Below are positions 1 to 12,100 of a DNA stretch of 64,000 nucleotides, piece by piece. Where the stretch lies: NCBI GenBank assembly GCA_004194705.1, contig SADC01001289.1, forward strand, positions 1-64,000, given 5' to 3'. The stretch comes from Ditylenchus dipsaci. Taxonomy: Eukaryota > Nematoda > Chromadorea > Rhabditida > Anguinidae. The notes below the pieces were generated by a model, which had not been told where the DNA came from, made no database searches, and saw only the letters and a program-made list of their open reading frames with translations. Numbering within the stretch: position 1 is the stretch's first letter; every line of letters starts with the position of its first letter. A program made the translations under genes and the position numbers.

Positions 1-888
1 ATGGGTTTACGGAAAATTCAGCCTATTTTAGCTTGAATACGAGCTCAGTATGTGTGAAGCCTGCGCTGATGATCTTTTTGGTTGGCAAAAGTGTGAGGAT
101 CATTTCGACACCAAACTTGTAAATAAAGAAATGAAAAAAGAGTATGCAGCCAGTGGTAGTCGAACCTGTGACTAAGGGATGCGTATATGAGTGTACTTAT
201 AATAATTTTTTAAAAAAGTTTTAGAATGACTATTTCATGTGGTGTTAACATGTACATGTCTGATCAATTAGCTAGAGCTGTTATTACGAAGATAACTTAG
301 TTAAATTTCCAAGCCCTTTTTTCCTCATTTTTAATTTGCTACGCATCTTTAATGATTTATTAACTGCTACGTCATTTGTGGTAATATTTTTACTGCTAAA
401 ATTTTCTAAAAAGGAAGCAAAAGTATGTTTACTTTTGTTTCCTCCTGGAGAAGGATAAGAAAAAAGCCTGAAAGTTAGAGACGCTCGCGCAGACTCACCT
501 GCAACATAAAACCAAACTTTGCCAATTAATGAAAAAATATTTTTTGTCACGGCCAGGTTGAAAAAACCCTCTACTACAGTTGATCCAGCACTCCATTTAT
601 CCAGCACCTTGAAAAACTTCATTGGCTGAAATAAGCTAGGCTTCTCTGTCCGACTGACACTCTTTGTTATTCGGCACCTTGAGACCGGTCCCACTATGTA
701 GGGTAATCTTGCAAAAATTACATAAAAATTTTCATGCACTTTTAGAAAATTCGCTTGGGGGAAGTGGGAAGTACCGGTGGGGCAAAAGTTCGTCCAGAAA
801 ATTATTCCATGAATATCTATATATATCTTTATCTTTTTTATTTTACTGTGGTACTATTTTGAAGCCCTGATTATTCTCTTTCATTTTA
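1..888. other. Non-coding, repeat-derived left edge
   Basis: No gene is supported here. Short open frames lack conserved motifs and splice context. Positions 573-704 look like a degenerate pogo-type element: it begins CTACAGTTGATCCAG and shares the phrase CACCTTGAGACCGGTCCC with a better copy near 12,660-12,825. A tRNA-like B-box (GGTTCGACTACC) lies on the minus strand near 147-160, but no matching A-box or acceptor stem was found. Confidence 0.5.
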
Positions 889-1201
889 TCTTCACACAAG
901 CTTACGACCACACTGAATGGATTGATGAGAACTTTCCTGATTTCATCAAAGTTGACCAGACTGGAGAAACCCAATGGAGACTGGCCACCCAACTCGCCGG
1001 ACCTGAATGTGATGGGTTTTTCCTATGCCGTATCTTCAGTCAAAGGCTGCTCCAAGCCTCACAAGACAATTGCTGCACTGAAGGCTTCCTGTGAAAGAAT
1101 GGGATGCAATTCCGCAGAAGATGATTCAAGATGCCATGGACAATTTCCCTAAAAGACTCAAGTTATGTATTGATGCAAATGGTGGTCATTTTATTGAATG
1201 A
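889..1201 (+). pseudogene. Tc1/mariner transposase C-terminal relic
   Basis: This is the decayed C-terminal end of a Tc1/mariner-type transposase. Seen: a segment reading DHTEWIDENFPDFIK, then in another frame DWPPNSPDLN, the hallmark around the second catalytic Asp of the DDE/D catalytic domain, then in a third frame WDAIPQKMIQDAMDNF followed by a Gly-Gly-His-Phe-Ile-Glu end and a stop at about 1,199-1,201. At least two frameshifts separate the pieces, and the N-terminal DNA-binding part and first catalytic residues are absent, so it cannot make active transposase. An AATAAA follows immediately at 1,202. No terminal inverted repeats could be assigned. Confidence 0.85.
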
Positions 1202-1330
1202 AATAAACGTTTGATATACATTAGAAAGAGGAAGAATAGGCTTTAAAATGATATTAAACAAAAATTATTAGCTAAAAAATTGTTGTAAAAATTGATTTCT
1301 TTTTCCGGACGAACTTTTGCCCCACCGGTA

Positions 1331-2124
1331 TACCGTATTTCTCTAATAAGCGCCCCGGGGCGCTTATTTTTCAACCCTCCGTTAGGGGCGCTTATTAGAT
1401 CGGGGCGCTTAATGGGCAGGGGCGCTTGTTTTTCAACCTGTCGGCGCCGAGGCCACCAACCTTGTTTAACCCAAACCTTGAGAATTATAGTTATAGACAT
1501 TGATTTCCAGAATTTTTTTTTCACAACTGCTCAAATTCAAAACGCGTTATTTATGATGAAAAGGCAACAGAACATACTGAACAAAAAATGCTGAGTTTAC
1601 AAACAAAGAAAAATGCTGGGTTTACAACTTTCGATCATTCAAAAATCGTGAAACTGAGGGTTGAGTGCATACCTTTCATCATTCAAATCAACTTCAAAAG
1701 ATTCGTCGAAGTGAGAGATTTATTGCTCAGATAAACATTTTCATCGTCTTGTCTGCGTCTATTCTTCAGCATCATTCCTCGTCTGTCGAATCTCATCTTG
1801 CGCATTCAAAAGATCATGGAATCCCTCCGGAATCCTTGAAGCAGTGCATTTGGTCGTCCTCGCTTCCATTATGGCTGATAGTGATCCGACAATCTGGGAA
1901 AAGGAAAGTTTTCGTTAGTAAAGGAAACAAATTGAGTACGTACTTGAATTTTGTTACTAAAAAACAAGTTTCCCAAAAAGAAATACAAACTAGCAAAATA
2001 GCCTTGAGAGGGGGGGGCGCTTATTAGAGCAGGGGCGCTTATTTTTCAAACCCCCCTCCAGGGAGGGCGCTTATTAGAGCGGGGCGCTTAATGGAGCAGG
2101 GGCGCTTATTAGAGGAATACGGTA
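1331..2124. mobile_element. Short inverted-repeat element, TACCGTATTTC ends
   Basis: The left end reads TACCGTATTTCTCTAATAAG and the right end is its near inverse, finishing GAGGAATACGGTA. Both ends carry repeated GGGGCGCTTATT words that are self-complementary. No transposase is encoded. The same termini recur at 2,420, 20,203, 23,248 and 60,924, which defines a family of small non-autonomous elements. Confidence 0.75.
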
Positions 2125-2419
2125 TGTGAAACTAGTTTTTCGATCGAGGGGCATAGGAATATAGGGATTTATATGACCCAGAATCAATTGGTCAAAATTA
2201 AAAATTTTTGAAAAAATCCGTCCTTAAATAGAGTTTTCGCTTTTTTAGAAAAAAAATTTGGAATTCTGGAAAACGATCGGCAAAATCGAATCCTTGCGAT
2301 ATTTGGGACCAGACTGTGAAAAGAGAACTGGCGAAATTTTAAAAAATCGGGCTAAAAAGTGTTGGACCCAAGATGGAAACGATTTGGTGGTCCTGAGTGT
2401 CCTTAAATCAAGAGTGAAC

Positions 2420-2505
2420 TACCGTATTCCTCTAATAGTAGCCCTCCCTCTTGGAGGGCGGTTAAAAATAGTAGCCAATGGGCTGCTATTAGAGGAAATA
2501 CGGTA
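2420..2505. mobile_element. 86-bp TACCGTATT-type element
   Basis: A compact foldback: TACCGTATTCCTCTAATAG at the left and its inverse TATTAGAGGAAATACGGTA at the right, with internal GTAGCC/GGCTGC words. It is the smallest intact copy of this family in the window. Confidence 0.8.
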
Positions 2506-5367
2506 TACATTTTGAATTTAAAAAACAGTACTGCACAATTTAGGCCTTACTTTCAATTCTTTACTTCAATCGTCGCCTATATTCATTTGCTCACATGACA
2601 AACAAGCACTCCATCCAGCAAAATATCAAATATCTGAAAATATTCGAACTTCTATTCAACTTATTTTTATTGCCAGTGTTATGTTTGTTTTGTAATTTTC
2701 TCAAAACTTATGCATACGAAGAAACAAGTAATTTTAGCAATGTGTTTGTGGAACCACAATATTATCAATTACACTACCTACATATGCTTTGTTTTTAAGA
2801 CAAATAATCTAATGTTACTGCAATTATATGCACAGTGATACCATTGTTGTGCTATTTTGTAAGTTTTTTATGTTTATTCAATCTAGCATGAACTTTTTTG
2901 CTATACTAGCTCAAAATCACGCTTAAATCAGTAGTACGGATGCTTAAAAACACTGAAAATGTTCAGATGACATTGTTTAAGAAAAAAAATTCCTATAAAA
3001 AGTGATTTTATAAAAAGTGTTGTCCAGTTCTTCAAATTAGGTTTTTCACATGTTTCAGGGTGATTAATTTCTGATCATCCGAAATTATTGTTAAAATATG
3101 ATTTTGAGCGAGTATACTAGTTCAGTTTTTGATCTCTTTGGGCAGGGATTTATTTTACCGAGTCCCTTCAAAAGTGTGTTCAACAATTTTTTGTATATAC
3201 CTAGTTGTTAATAGCATAAAAAGATGTTTTACTTTCAAAAAAAAAGTTTTAGCTAAAATTTTTCTGAAATTTTGACCTTTTGCCTACCTCCACAAGGTGA
3301 ACGGGGCGCGGGACGGGTCGAAGGCAAAATTTGGTGCTGGGGCGGGTACGGGGCGCTCGGATTTTTTTAAATTTCTCTAAAACTTTGCAAGATGGTTTTT
3401 AATTTTTAAAATTTTAATCAAATTGGCATTAGAAATCGCTTAGAGGCATAAGGTGGCTTCAAAAATCTCTAGAACTGCTACATGACGGTTGCACCACCCC
3501 GGGCATGGGCGGTGCCGGGCGATAGTCTGGAAAACCCTGGGCGTGGGGCGGTGCTGGGGCGAAAATTGCCTGCTTACCCATCACTTCTCTGGATGAATGA
3601 AAAAATACGCATACTAGACTTTTTTATCTGGTAGGCTCCAGTCAACGAAACTATGATCAAATTCCATCTTTTCAGGGCATCTGGTTGCCCTTTCAGGTTG
3701 GTTTATTCTGGGGAGACAAGGCAAAAATGAAAATTTTAGTCAAAATTTTTTTGCCGAAAAATGTCTTTCCGCCTCTAGAAACATCTTTCTAGCCTGATAA
3801 AAGGCTGAAAAGGCACAAAATCGTCATAACAACGTTTGAGTCACACGTGGGAGGACTCGGTAAAAGGAAGATTGGCCTCTGTATTTTAAAAGGATCTTTT
3901 CAGTTCAATCCTGTTCTAGAAAATACACCCTCAAAAAGTATGGTTTGTTTGGTTAATCTACACAAGACATGTAGTGTACTATTCATCCTTATGCTACTAA
4001 AAACCTGATAAGGAATTAAATGTAAAAATTGGCCAAAATCATTGATATATCAGGCAGTCAACTGATCATCAGCAGGAAAAACGAAAGAGAAATGTACTTC
4101 CAAGCTCTGCAAAAATCATGGATCTGAATACTTAAAATTTAGAGACAATTTCTCGTTGATGAGCCTTGTGAAAAAATTAATATAAAAAATGTTTTGAAAT
4201 TGTCGAAAACACATGTACTTTAACATATTTTCAAAGTTTCCAGTCTTGGTTTTTTTTTTTTCGGTGCCTCGGTGCGGTGCCAGGTGCCGAAATTTTAGAG
4301 GTCAATGCCTGCTGCGCTGCCGGTAACGAAATTCCTAAATTTGCAGCACTGCTTTATCCCACCCTTAAGAGTCAACTCAATGGTCATTATATAGACTGCA
4401 AAAAAATGAAAAATCGAAAAATTATAATTTATTATTAAAAGAACATATAAAAACAAAACAATTGGTTTTACAAAGCGATCATTAAATAAGCGTTTTGCTG
4501 CTTAGGGCATCTCATTACTCCAGATAATCTAGTAAATCACATAAAGCCGGTAAAAAGTGACCCTAAGCAGCCAAGAACATACTTTTAAAATGTTGCTGTA
4601 GTTTTTTCAAAGACGTTACAGAGTGTGACAATATGAAAATCCCTGATAAAACTGTTTTTAAAATATTTGCGCAAATACTAGAATTATTTCAGGCTATTGT
4701 GGCGAAAACCTAGTTTTTATTAAAAATAAATTGTTTAACAAAAATGACAATTTAATAGAAAGCAAAATTTACAGCTCTTTTACAAGTGAATAATAAACAA
4801 TAAACTATAATTGTAGTCAGACTTTGCCATTCAGAATTAAATACGGTTCGAAATATTCGAGAAAATACAACAAACACAATTGAGAGAAGAAATTTGGCAA
4901 CAAAGTGATTAGTTGAAACTTTTTGTTTTTCGAAATCTTTGTTATGAAAAATTAAAATTGTGTTTGAAGATAGGCCCAAGAATTTGACTTGGTCCTCCTG
5001 ATGTTTTTTTGCAAAATTTTTTTTCTCAAGTTTCAAAGACTTTTTATCTACAATTTTTAAGTATTTTCAGTAAAAAATGTCAAACAAATTTTGCCTTGGT
5101 CCCCTAAGCTGATGGTTTTTAGGATCTCTTGGTTTTGGAATCTACTGAACCTTCAGAAAAAAGAATCGTCAAAAAGACTTTCGAGTCTGTCCTCACATAC
5201 GCTGGCCTACTCTAGTCTAAGGCCTGAGTCTAAAAACAGAAATTTTTGAAAACCAGTAGATCCTAAAAATTATCCGCTTGGGAGACCAAGGCAAACTTTT
5301 TTTGAAATTTTTTTTTACCAAAAAGAATTTTTCTGTAAAAAAGTATAAAAGGGTTAAATAAAAGGTT
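2506..5367. other. Long non-coding stretch with repeat debris
   Basis: No gene is supported. Positions 3,290-3,560 hold G/C-rich words (GGGGCGGG, CGGGACGGG) in otherwise A+T-rich DNA. Positions 4,255-4,368 hold CGGTGCC words ending in GCAGCACTG, which resembles the right half of the hAT-like element at 52,405. Positions 5,080-5,330 hold CCTTGGTCC repeat fragments. The remainder shows nothing recognisable. Confidence 0.5.
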
Positions 5368-5758
5368 GGCCTATACGACAATAGGTCCCATTTTTTGCCT
5401 TGGTCCCCCTGGATTTTTTATTTTTTTTGCTTCTACTTTAACCAATTTTATTTTTTCTTTCGGCGACACACTAACATTCATAAATTTTCACGAGTTGTTG
5501 AACAATTTATTGCACTGCATTGTATTTCGAAGTAGCTTGAGATTTGCCAAAAAGTGATGGCATCATCCGTTGAAAGTTGGAAAAGCTCTCTCAAACGAAT
5601 GCTTTCCAAGTCCACTAGTTCAAGGTTTTCAACTAAAGATTTGCGCACCAATTTCTAAAAAAATGAAAATAAGCAAAAATAGATTCGAAAATAAATCAGC
5701 GAAAAAAATCAACAGGGGGGACCAAGGCAAAAAATGGGACCTATTGTCGTATAAGGCC
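5368..5758. mobile_element. Foldback repeat of the CCTTGGTCCCCC family
   Basis: Left arm GGTCCCATTTTTTGCCTTGG followed by CCCCCTG; right arm is the inverse, GGGGGGACCAAGGC followed by AAAAAATGGGACC, with matching outer flanks CTATACGACAATA and TATTGTCGTATA. No coding capacity is seen. The same core occurs at about 10,970-11,400, 20,740, 21,165-21,340, 24,290-24,720, 26,820, 29,580, 48,845-49,200, 50,525 and 58,270. Confidence 0.75.
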
Positions 5759-6135
5759 AAAAGGTTTTAAAACTCGAGAAAAAAACAATAGGAAGGAGGG
5801 AAGGGTGACCAAGGTCAATTTTTTTGGGCGTACCCTCGAACACATATAAAGCTAAAAATTGCATTTTATTTCCTTTTATTATATTTTAGCTATTTTAGTA
5901 GTTTTATTTTTTTTAACTAGTGTGAAACGCCACAACGACCACTATATGGAAAATTCAAAAAATATAGCGTGAAATTTATCTGTTTAGCAGTTGAATTTTT
6001 TCAAAATAAGAAAAATAAGATTAGAACTGAGATGATCATCATAAGAATGTTTTTAAATAACGAAGATGTTTCAAGCACTCATTAAACAGAAAATCTCAAA
6101 ACGGAGCACCAATTAGGGTTAAGAAACAAAAGAAC

Positions 6136-9100
6136 TTATTCAATAAACACATTAGCAATACATTTATCTGTTTTGTTGGTAAAGTTGTTGGATTCCTGTC
6201 TCAGAGCTGCTAATATGTCTTGCTTAGACTTTTGCAGCTCTCGTTGAAACTCAGTGACTAGCTCTGCTTTAAGACGCTCCAGGTCAGCAGGGTTGCAGGT
6301 GCGAAGGGGAGCTACTGCCATTAATAGTAGTTGCTGATGATGACGAAGAAGAGATGCCTTTGCCGGTAGAAGAAACTCCAGGGTTTGTGACTTCCTCTTG
6401 GTTGAAAGAGAAGAACACTGGGAACCCTAGAAATGATTTTTTTATTAAAATGCTTTTCTATTGGGTGGTGCATAAGTTCGCGGGTGGTTACACACAACTC
6501 GCAAGCTTTTTGCATGGGTTCATAAGTTTTGACTAATAAGCAATTAAAAATAATGGAGGGTTCCACATTCAAAATTTTTGTAAAAAAACAACAAATTTTT
6601 CTGATGGTTTCCAATTTCAATTTCGTGTTCTGAATTTCAACCTGAAACCCATCAGAAAATTCTTCTGCTTTTACAAATAAAATTTTTTTAGTGTGAAACC
6701 CATCCACTAATTTTTAGTGGATTGTATGAATCAAAACTTATGAAACCTACAGAAATTTGCGAGCTGTGGGCTAGGGGAAACTTGCCAAAAACGAAATTTG
6801 CCAAACGTATGTTTTGCCAAAACGAAATTTGCCAAACGAAATTTGCCAAACGAAATTTGCCAAATCGAAATGCGCCAAAACGAATATGCCAATACGAAAT
6901 TTACCGAAACGAAATTTGACTACGAACAACAGGGGGACCAAGGGTTTTACGTTTTTTCGAAATTGTGTCCTAACTGTCCTAACCACCTAAAATCACCCCA
7001 ACTAGCGAAAACCATCCAAAATCACCCAAAACCACCCAAAATCACACAAAACCACCAGAACACCAAAAACCACCAGAAACCATTCAAAATTCATGAAACA
7101 AAAATAAATTCATAAATTTAATTTAAATTTTTAGTCGAACCAACCAACAAGTGGTCGTCCACTTGGATCAAAATTTTTTTTAACGTTTTTGGTTCTAAAA
7201 CCTATTTCTGGCTAATTCGTGCACGCTGAACATGTTTGACAGTAGTAAAATCACGTTTATGAAGAAATTTTTGAGTTTGGGGAATAACTGATTTGGTAAA
7301 TCATTATTTGCCTAAACTCAAAAAATAATTAGAAACGGCATTTTGCCACTGTCAAACCATGTTAAGCGTGCACGAATTAGTCTAGAAAAACTGGTTTTAG
7401 AACCAAAACGTAAAAAAAATTTTTGATCCAATAACGACACTTGGTTTGGTTGGTTCAGACTAAAAAATTCAAATTCCCGCAAATTTTGTTTGGTGTGTTT
7501 TGGATGGTTTCGGGTGGTTGGGTGTTTTGGTTGTTTAGTGTGATTTTCTGGTTTTTGCTGTTTTAGGTGTTTTTGTTGTTTGGGTGGTTTTAGGTGGTTA
7601 GGACACAGTTTCGAAAATTTCGAAAAAAACGTAAAACTGCCTTGGTTTCCCTGTTGGTTCGTTGGCCATTTCGTTTCGGCAAATTTCGTTTTGGCAAATT
7701 TCGTTTGGCAAATTTCGTTTTTGGCAAGTTCCCTAGCCGAGCTGTGTATAACCACCCGCGAACTTATGGACCAACCAATACTTTTAAGCGACTCAAAGGG
7801 GTTTTTCTTGTCCCTCCGTTGTTATTACACATATTTTCTAGGCTTAGGTTAAAACAAGAGTTGGGCTTGAGTTAGCACGGATTAAAAGATTGGTTCAAGA
7901 TATGTCTGAGTCCGTCTCTACATATGCTGGCCAACCCTTGCCTAAGCCTGAAAAATTATGAAAAAAACAACAAGAGAAAAAGAATCTCTTTTTTGCTACA
8001 TGGAACCTTAATTTCTTACTTTCTGTGCACTCTAGGCGAATCAACGGAAGCATTGTTGTTATTGGCTATGGAAGATGCTGCATTCACAGCTATTGAAGCA
8101 GTGGTAGTTTTTTGCCAGGGTCGTAAGACACTGTTGGTTTCACCTAAAAATTAGTTTTGAACTTTTACATTGGTTATTTTGTGTTATTTTTGCCGAAAAT
8201 TAATTCTTTTGCAAAATTTGGCCAATTTTTGTGTATGTAAGTAAAGTTCTTCATTAGAAGAAAGAGCTAAGACCATTAAGATTACGATATTCATCTATTG
8301 TCCACAAACGAAGATAATTAAAGTTCCTTCTTTGTGTTCTATGGAGTGCTAACCTAATTGAAGTGTTCTCTTCATTATAAATATACAGCAGGGGAGTGTT
8401 TACTTCTATTTATCGATTAGCAGATATTATTTGTGGAATGCGAATACTCTTTTAGTTGAACAAATTTGTAAGTTAGGTAATAAAAACTGTATACAATTAT
8501 CGACTCTAGTATATAATCTTCCCTCCCCCATTTTTCCTTTCAAAACGCAAGTAAAAGTAAAGTCAAAATTCCAATTACGTACTACCAAAAGTTCGTTCCC
8601 ACCTAGGGTCTGACACTTTTTTACACTTTTTATTTGAAAAAATTCTACTTCTGTCTTGACAGTCTGGCTGCAATATCGTCAGGATTCCGATTTGCCGATC
8701 GTTTTAGCGAGAGTAAAAACTTTTGACCTTAAAAAAAGCAAAAACTCCGATTAACGTAACCATATTTTCAAAAAACCTTACGTTATGAGAGTTTTTGCTT
8801 TTTTAAGTCAAAAATTTTTACTTTCGCTAAAACGATTTCAATACAGTCAAACTTCTCTATAAGCTACACCTCGGAACCGATCCTAGATGTAGCTTATAGA
8901 GAGGTGTAGCTTATATAGGGGGTATTATACGGAACATACCCATTTGGGACCGGACTCAGGTGTAGCTTATAAAGAGGTGTAGTTTATATGGAGTGTAGCT
9001 TATAAAGAAGTTTGACTGTAATAGGACTAAGCTACCTCTGGGATTAAATCCTGGCAAAATAGGAATCCTGACTAAATTTGCAGCCAGACTGTCCAGGAAA

Positions 9101-12100
9101 ATTTTTAAAAAATCGAGGTAAAAAAGTGTCGGACCCTTGGCGGGAACGAACCTTTGGGTATTACGTTAGTGGGAGTTTTGACTGTACCCAATATATGTCT
9201 CAGACCGCGCAAAAAGTGTGTTAGACATTTTTCAGTCACAATTTCTATACGGCGCCTAACTCGGAGCCTAAATCCTAAGCTAAAATTAATGTTTCAAATA
9301 ATAAGCTACAGCAATTTTAGGAAGGTGCCATCTTGAGGCAGGGGAGTTGTATTCTATACTAGCGGCTAATTATCATAATAACTATACTTACTCAATCATT
9401 TTGAAAATCGACCGAATTTTGAATTTTTCAAATACAAAACTCACCATTGACTTTCTTTTCTGCCACAGCCTCTGCTCCATTACAATTTGTCGAAGATGAA
9501 GAGGCAGCCTCTTTACTCTCACCATTTCCATTAGCGTTCTTCTTCTATTAATAGTGGCAGCCAGCTCACTTAATAGGTCTGAATGGCCACTGTTAGTGCT
9601 GCTGATAGTGCTTGTCTTGCTGTTGTTATTGCTCCCAATGCCATTGTCGCCAGACGAGCTTGACGTTCTGTTTAAAGAAGCAGCTGGTTGGCCATTGCCT
9701 ACTCCATTAGACACTTTTCTCAGCTGTGTTTGTTTATCTGATCAGCAATGCTTGTAGGTTTAGCTGTACCCATGGCTTTAATCCGCTGGTGGTGGCGGAG
9801 GTGGGGGTGGTGGTATGTTGCTGGAAACTTGTACAGGGACCGGCCTTGTGCTGGAGGTGGAGGAGGTGCGGGTGGAGAGCTTGAGCATGTCCAACAGAGT
9901 GCTGGTGCTGAAGGTGGGGGTAGCCGTTGCTAGCATATTGGCTGAGGCATATATATTCTGGCCGGGTTGCGACGAGTTCGAGCTGTTATTAGATCCTGGG
10001 AGGCTCGTCTCTGGATGTTGGCGTTGACCAGAGAGTTGAGGTGACTTGCGGCACTTGCTGCAGCTACAGGCTGATGGTGAAGATGAGGTTGGTGAGGGAG
10101 GGGCTGAACAGCAGATCCGACTTGGTAGCTGGACTTTCTGAAAAATTGATTTGTTAGCAGAGATTTTAAAATAAAATAATTATTTTTATTAAAAAACTTA
10201 ACTTATTTCCATCTCAAGAAGCTCTATTCATAGAAATAAACCCAATATCTGCGCTTTAACAGAAATTATTATATTTAAAAGCAGAAGAAAATAATATTGT
10301 AATGAATCAGCATCATTACACAAAACAAAAAAAGTCGATATTATAATAAACAGACGGATTTCCATTAGAAGAAAAAGATTTTAGGCTAATTAAATAATCC
10401 TATTATACTAACATAAAAATTCGAATTTTGTTTCAAAGGTCTTTTTTATAAACATTTTTCTGGTTTTATAAACTTTTCTTAAATAAATCAAATGCTAAGT
10501 TTTATAGAATGTTATAGTAACGTTTGATACATAATTTTTCAGTTGGAGTTTTACCAAGAACTATTTCCAAATATGTGTCTAATGATTTTTACAATGTTCA
10601 TGATACAGTTCACTCTCTATTTTCAACCCCTGAAAAATCGGAAAACTTTGAGGTCGATTTTGAAATTTTCGGGTGCTCAGCAAAAATCTGAAAAATGGAG
10701 TAAAGTAAACTCGTGGTAAATAAGAAAATGCAAAAACAGATCTGTGAAATGTTTGCTCTGGGCTTAGATATAAGGTCCGTGGGGTGGAAGTTATTAGAGG
10801 AAATACGGTAGACTGTTTAAAATTGCAATATAACATGTGATTTGATCGTTCATCAAAATGTTGATCAGTGTTTGCGTTTCACTCTGCTCACTTCACTCTT
10901 CACTCGCTTTTAAACTACGAAATAAAATTTTGTGTATAATGTGATTGCTCTATACGAGAACTCGGTGTTTTTCGCCTTGGTCCCCCTCCCCCCCTGCTGT
11001 TGTTTGTCATATTTTAGGTTTAGGCAAAGGAAGGCAACGCATGCTAAAACCTGATTCTAAGATATGTTTGAGTATGTCTTAACATACGCTGGCCTGCCTT
11101 GCCTAAGCTTAATTATAACAAAAAAAACAGAGAGACTTAAGCGAAAAACACGAATGGCCCTATCCAAGAAGAGGACAGTTTTTTTGCCTTGGTCCCCCCA
11201 TGTTGATTTTTTGTGAAATTGCAGGCTGCAGGCTTAGGCAAGGGTAGACCAGCCTATGTTAGAGCAAACTCAAACATATTTTAGACTCATTTTGAGTCTA
11301 TCTATACATTCACTGGCCTACCCTTGCCTTAGCCTATAACCAAAAATTTCGAAAAATTAACAGGCAAATCACCAAGGCAAAAAAACTGTCCTCCTCTCAG
11401 ATAGGACCCACCGAGTTCTAGTATAAAGTCGATCTAATCATCACGTGATATTATGATTTTCGCGATATTTTGAAGACATTGAATCTAACTGACAGTTATG
11501 CTACAAATGACTCTGCATCTCTATGTTTACAATATTTTTTAAATTTCAAAATGCTTACTTATTTTTTTTATTATTTTTTTTGTACAGTTGCCATTAATTG
11601 AAAAAATAACACTTTTAAATTTGCTCTTTTTGAATAAAACAAAAATGTCAATAAAATTATCATTTCCCGCACCCAATAATGGCATTTGGTCATCAACATT
11701 TAATAGCTATGAACTACAACCCTCTTAACATTTAAAAAGGTTAACAGCCAAGGATTCCACAAAAATACTAGCCTATGAGTGAGGCGCAACCGATAGTCTC
11801 TTCTTTTATTGCCAAACAAACAGCTCAGAGGGTGAGAGACAACCAACTGAGTCACCTTACTTGTGTTTATTACAGATTTCTTGCTCACCACCCAGCCCGT
11901 TACACACACTCACACACGTATATTTGACTGGCTTTTGAGTTTTCTGCTTTTCTTCGTCCACCACCACTCAATTTTGTCTATTTCTATTGGATTATGTTCG
12001 CTGGTTTCTCCCCGTTCGCCCTTTTTTTCATGATTCATTGAGAAAAGAGCGGCAAAAAGGGTAAGTAAGATGAAAATATAGAAGTAGATAGAGATTGATT

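Noticed and set aside
125..175. tRNA gene on the minus strand
   Set aside because: Only a B-box-like GGTTCGACTACC is present; A-box and stems were not found.
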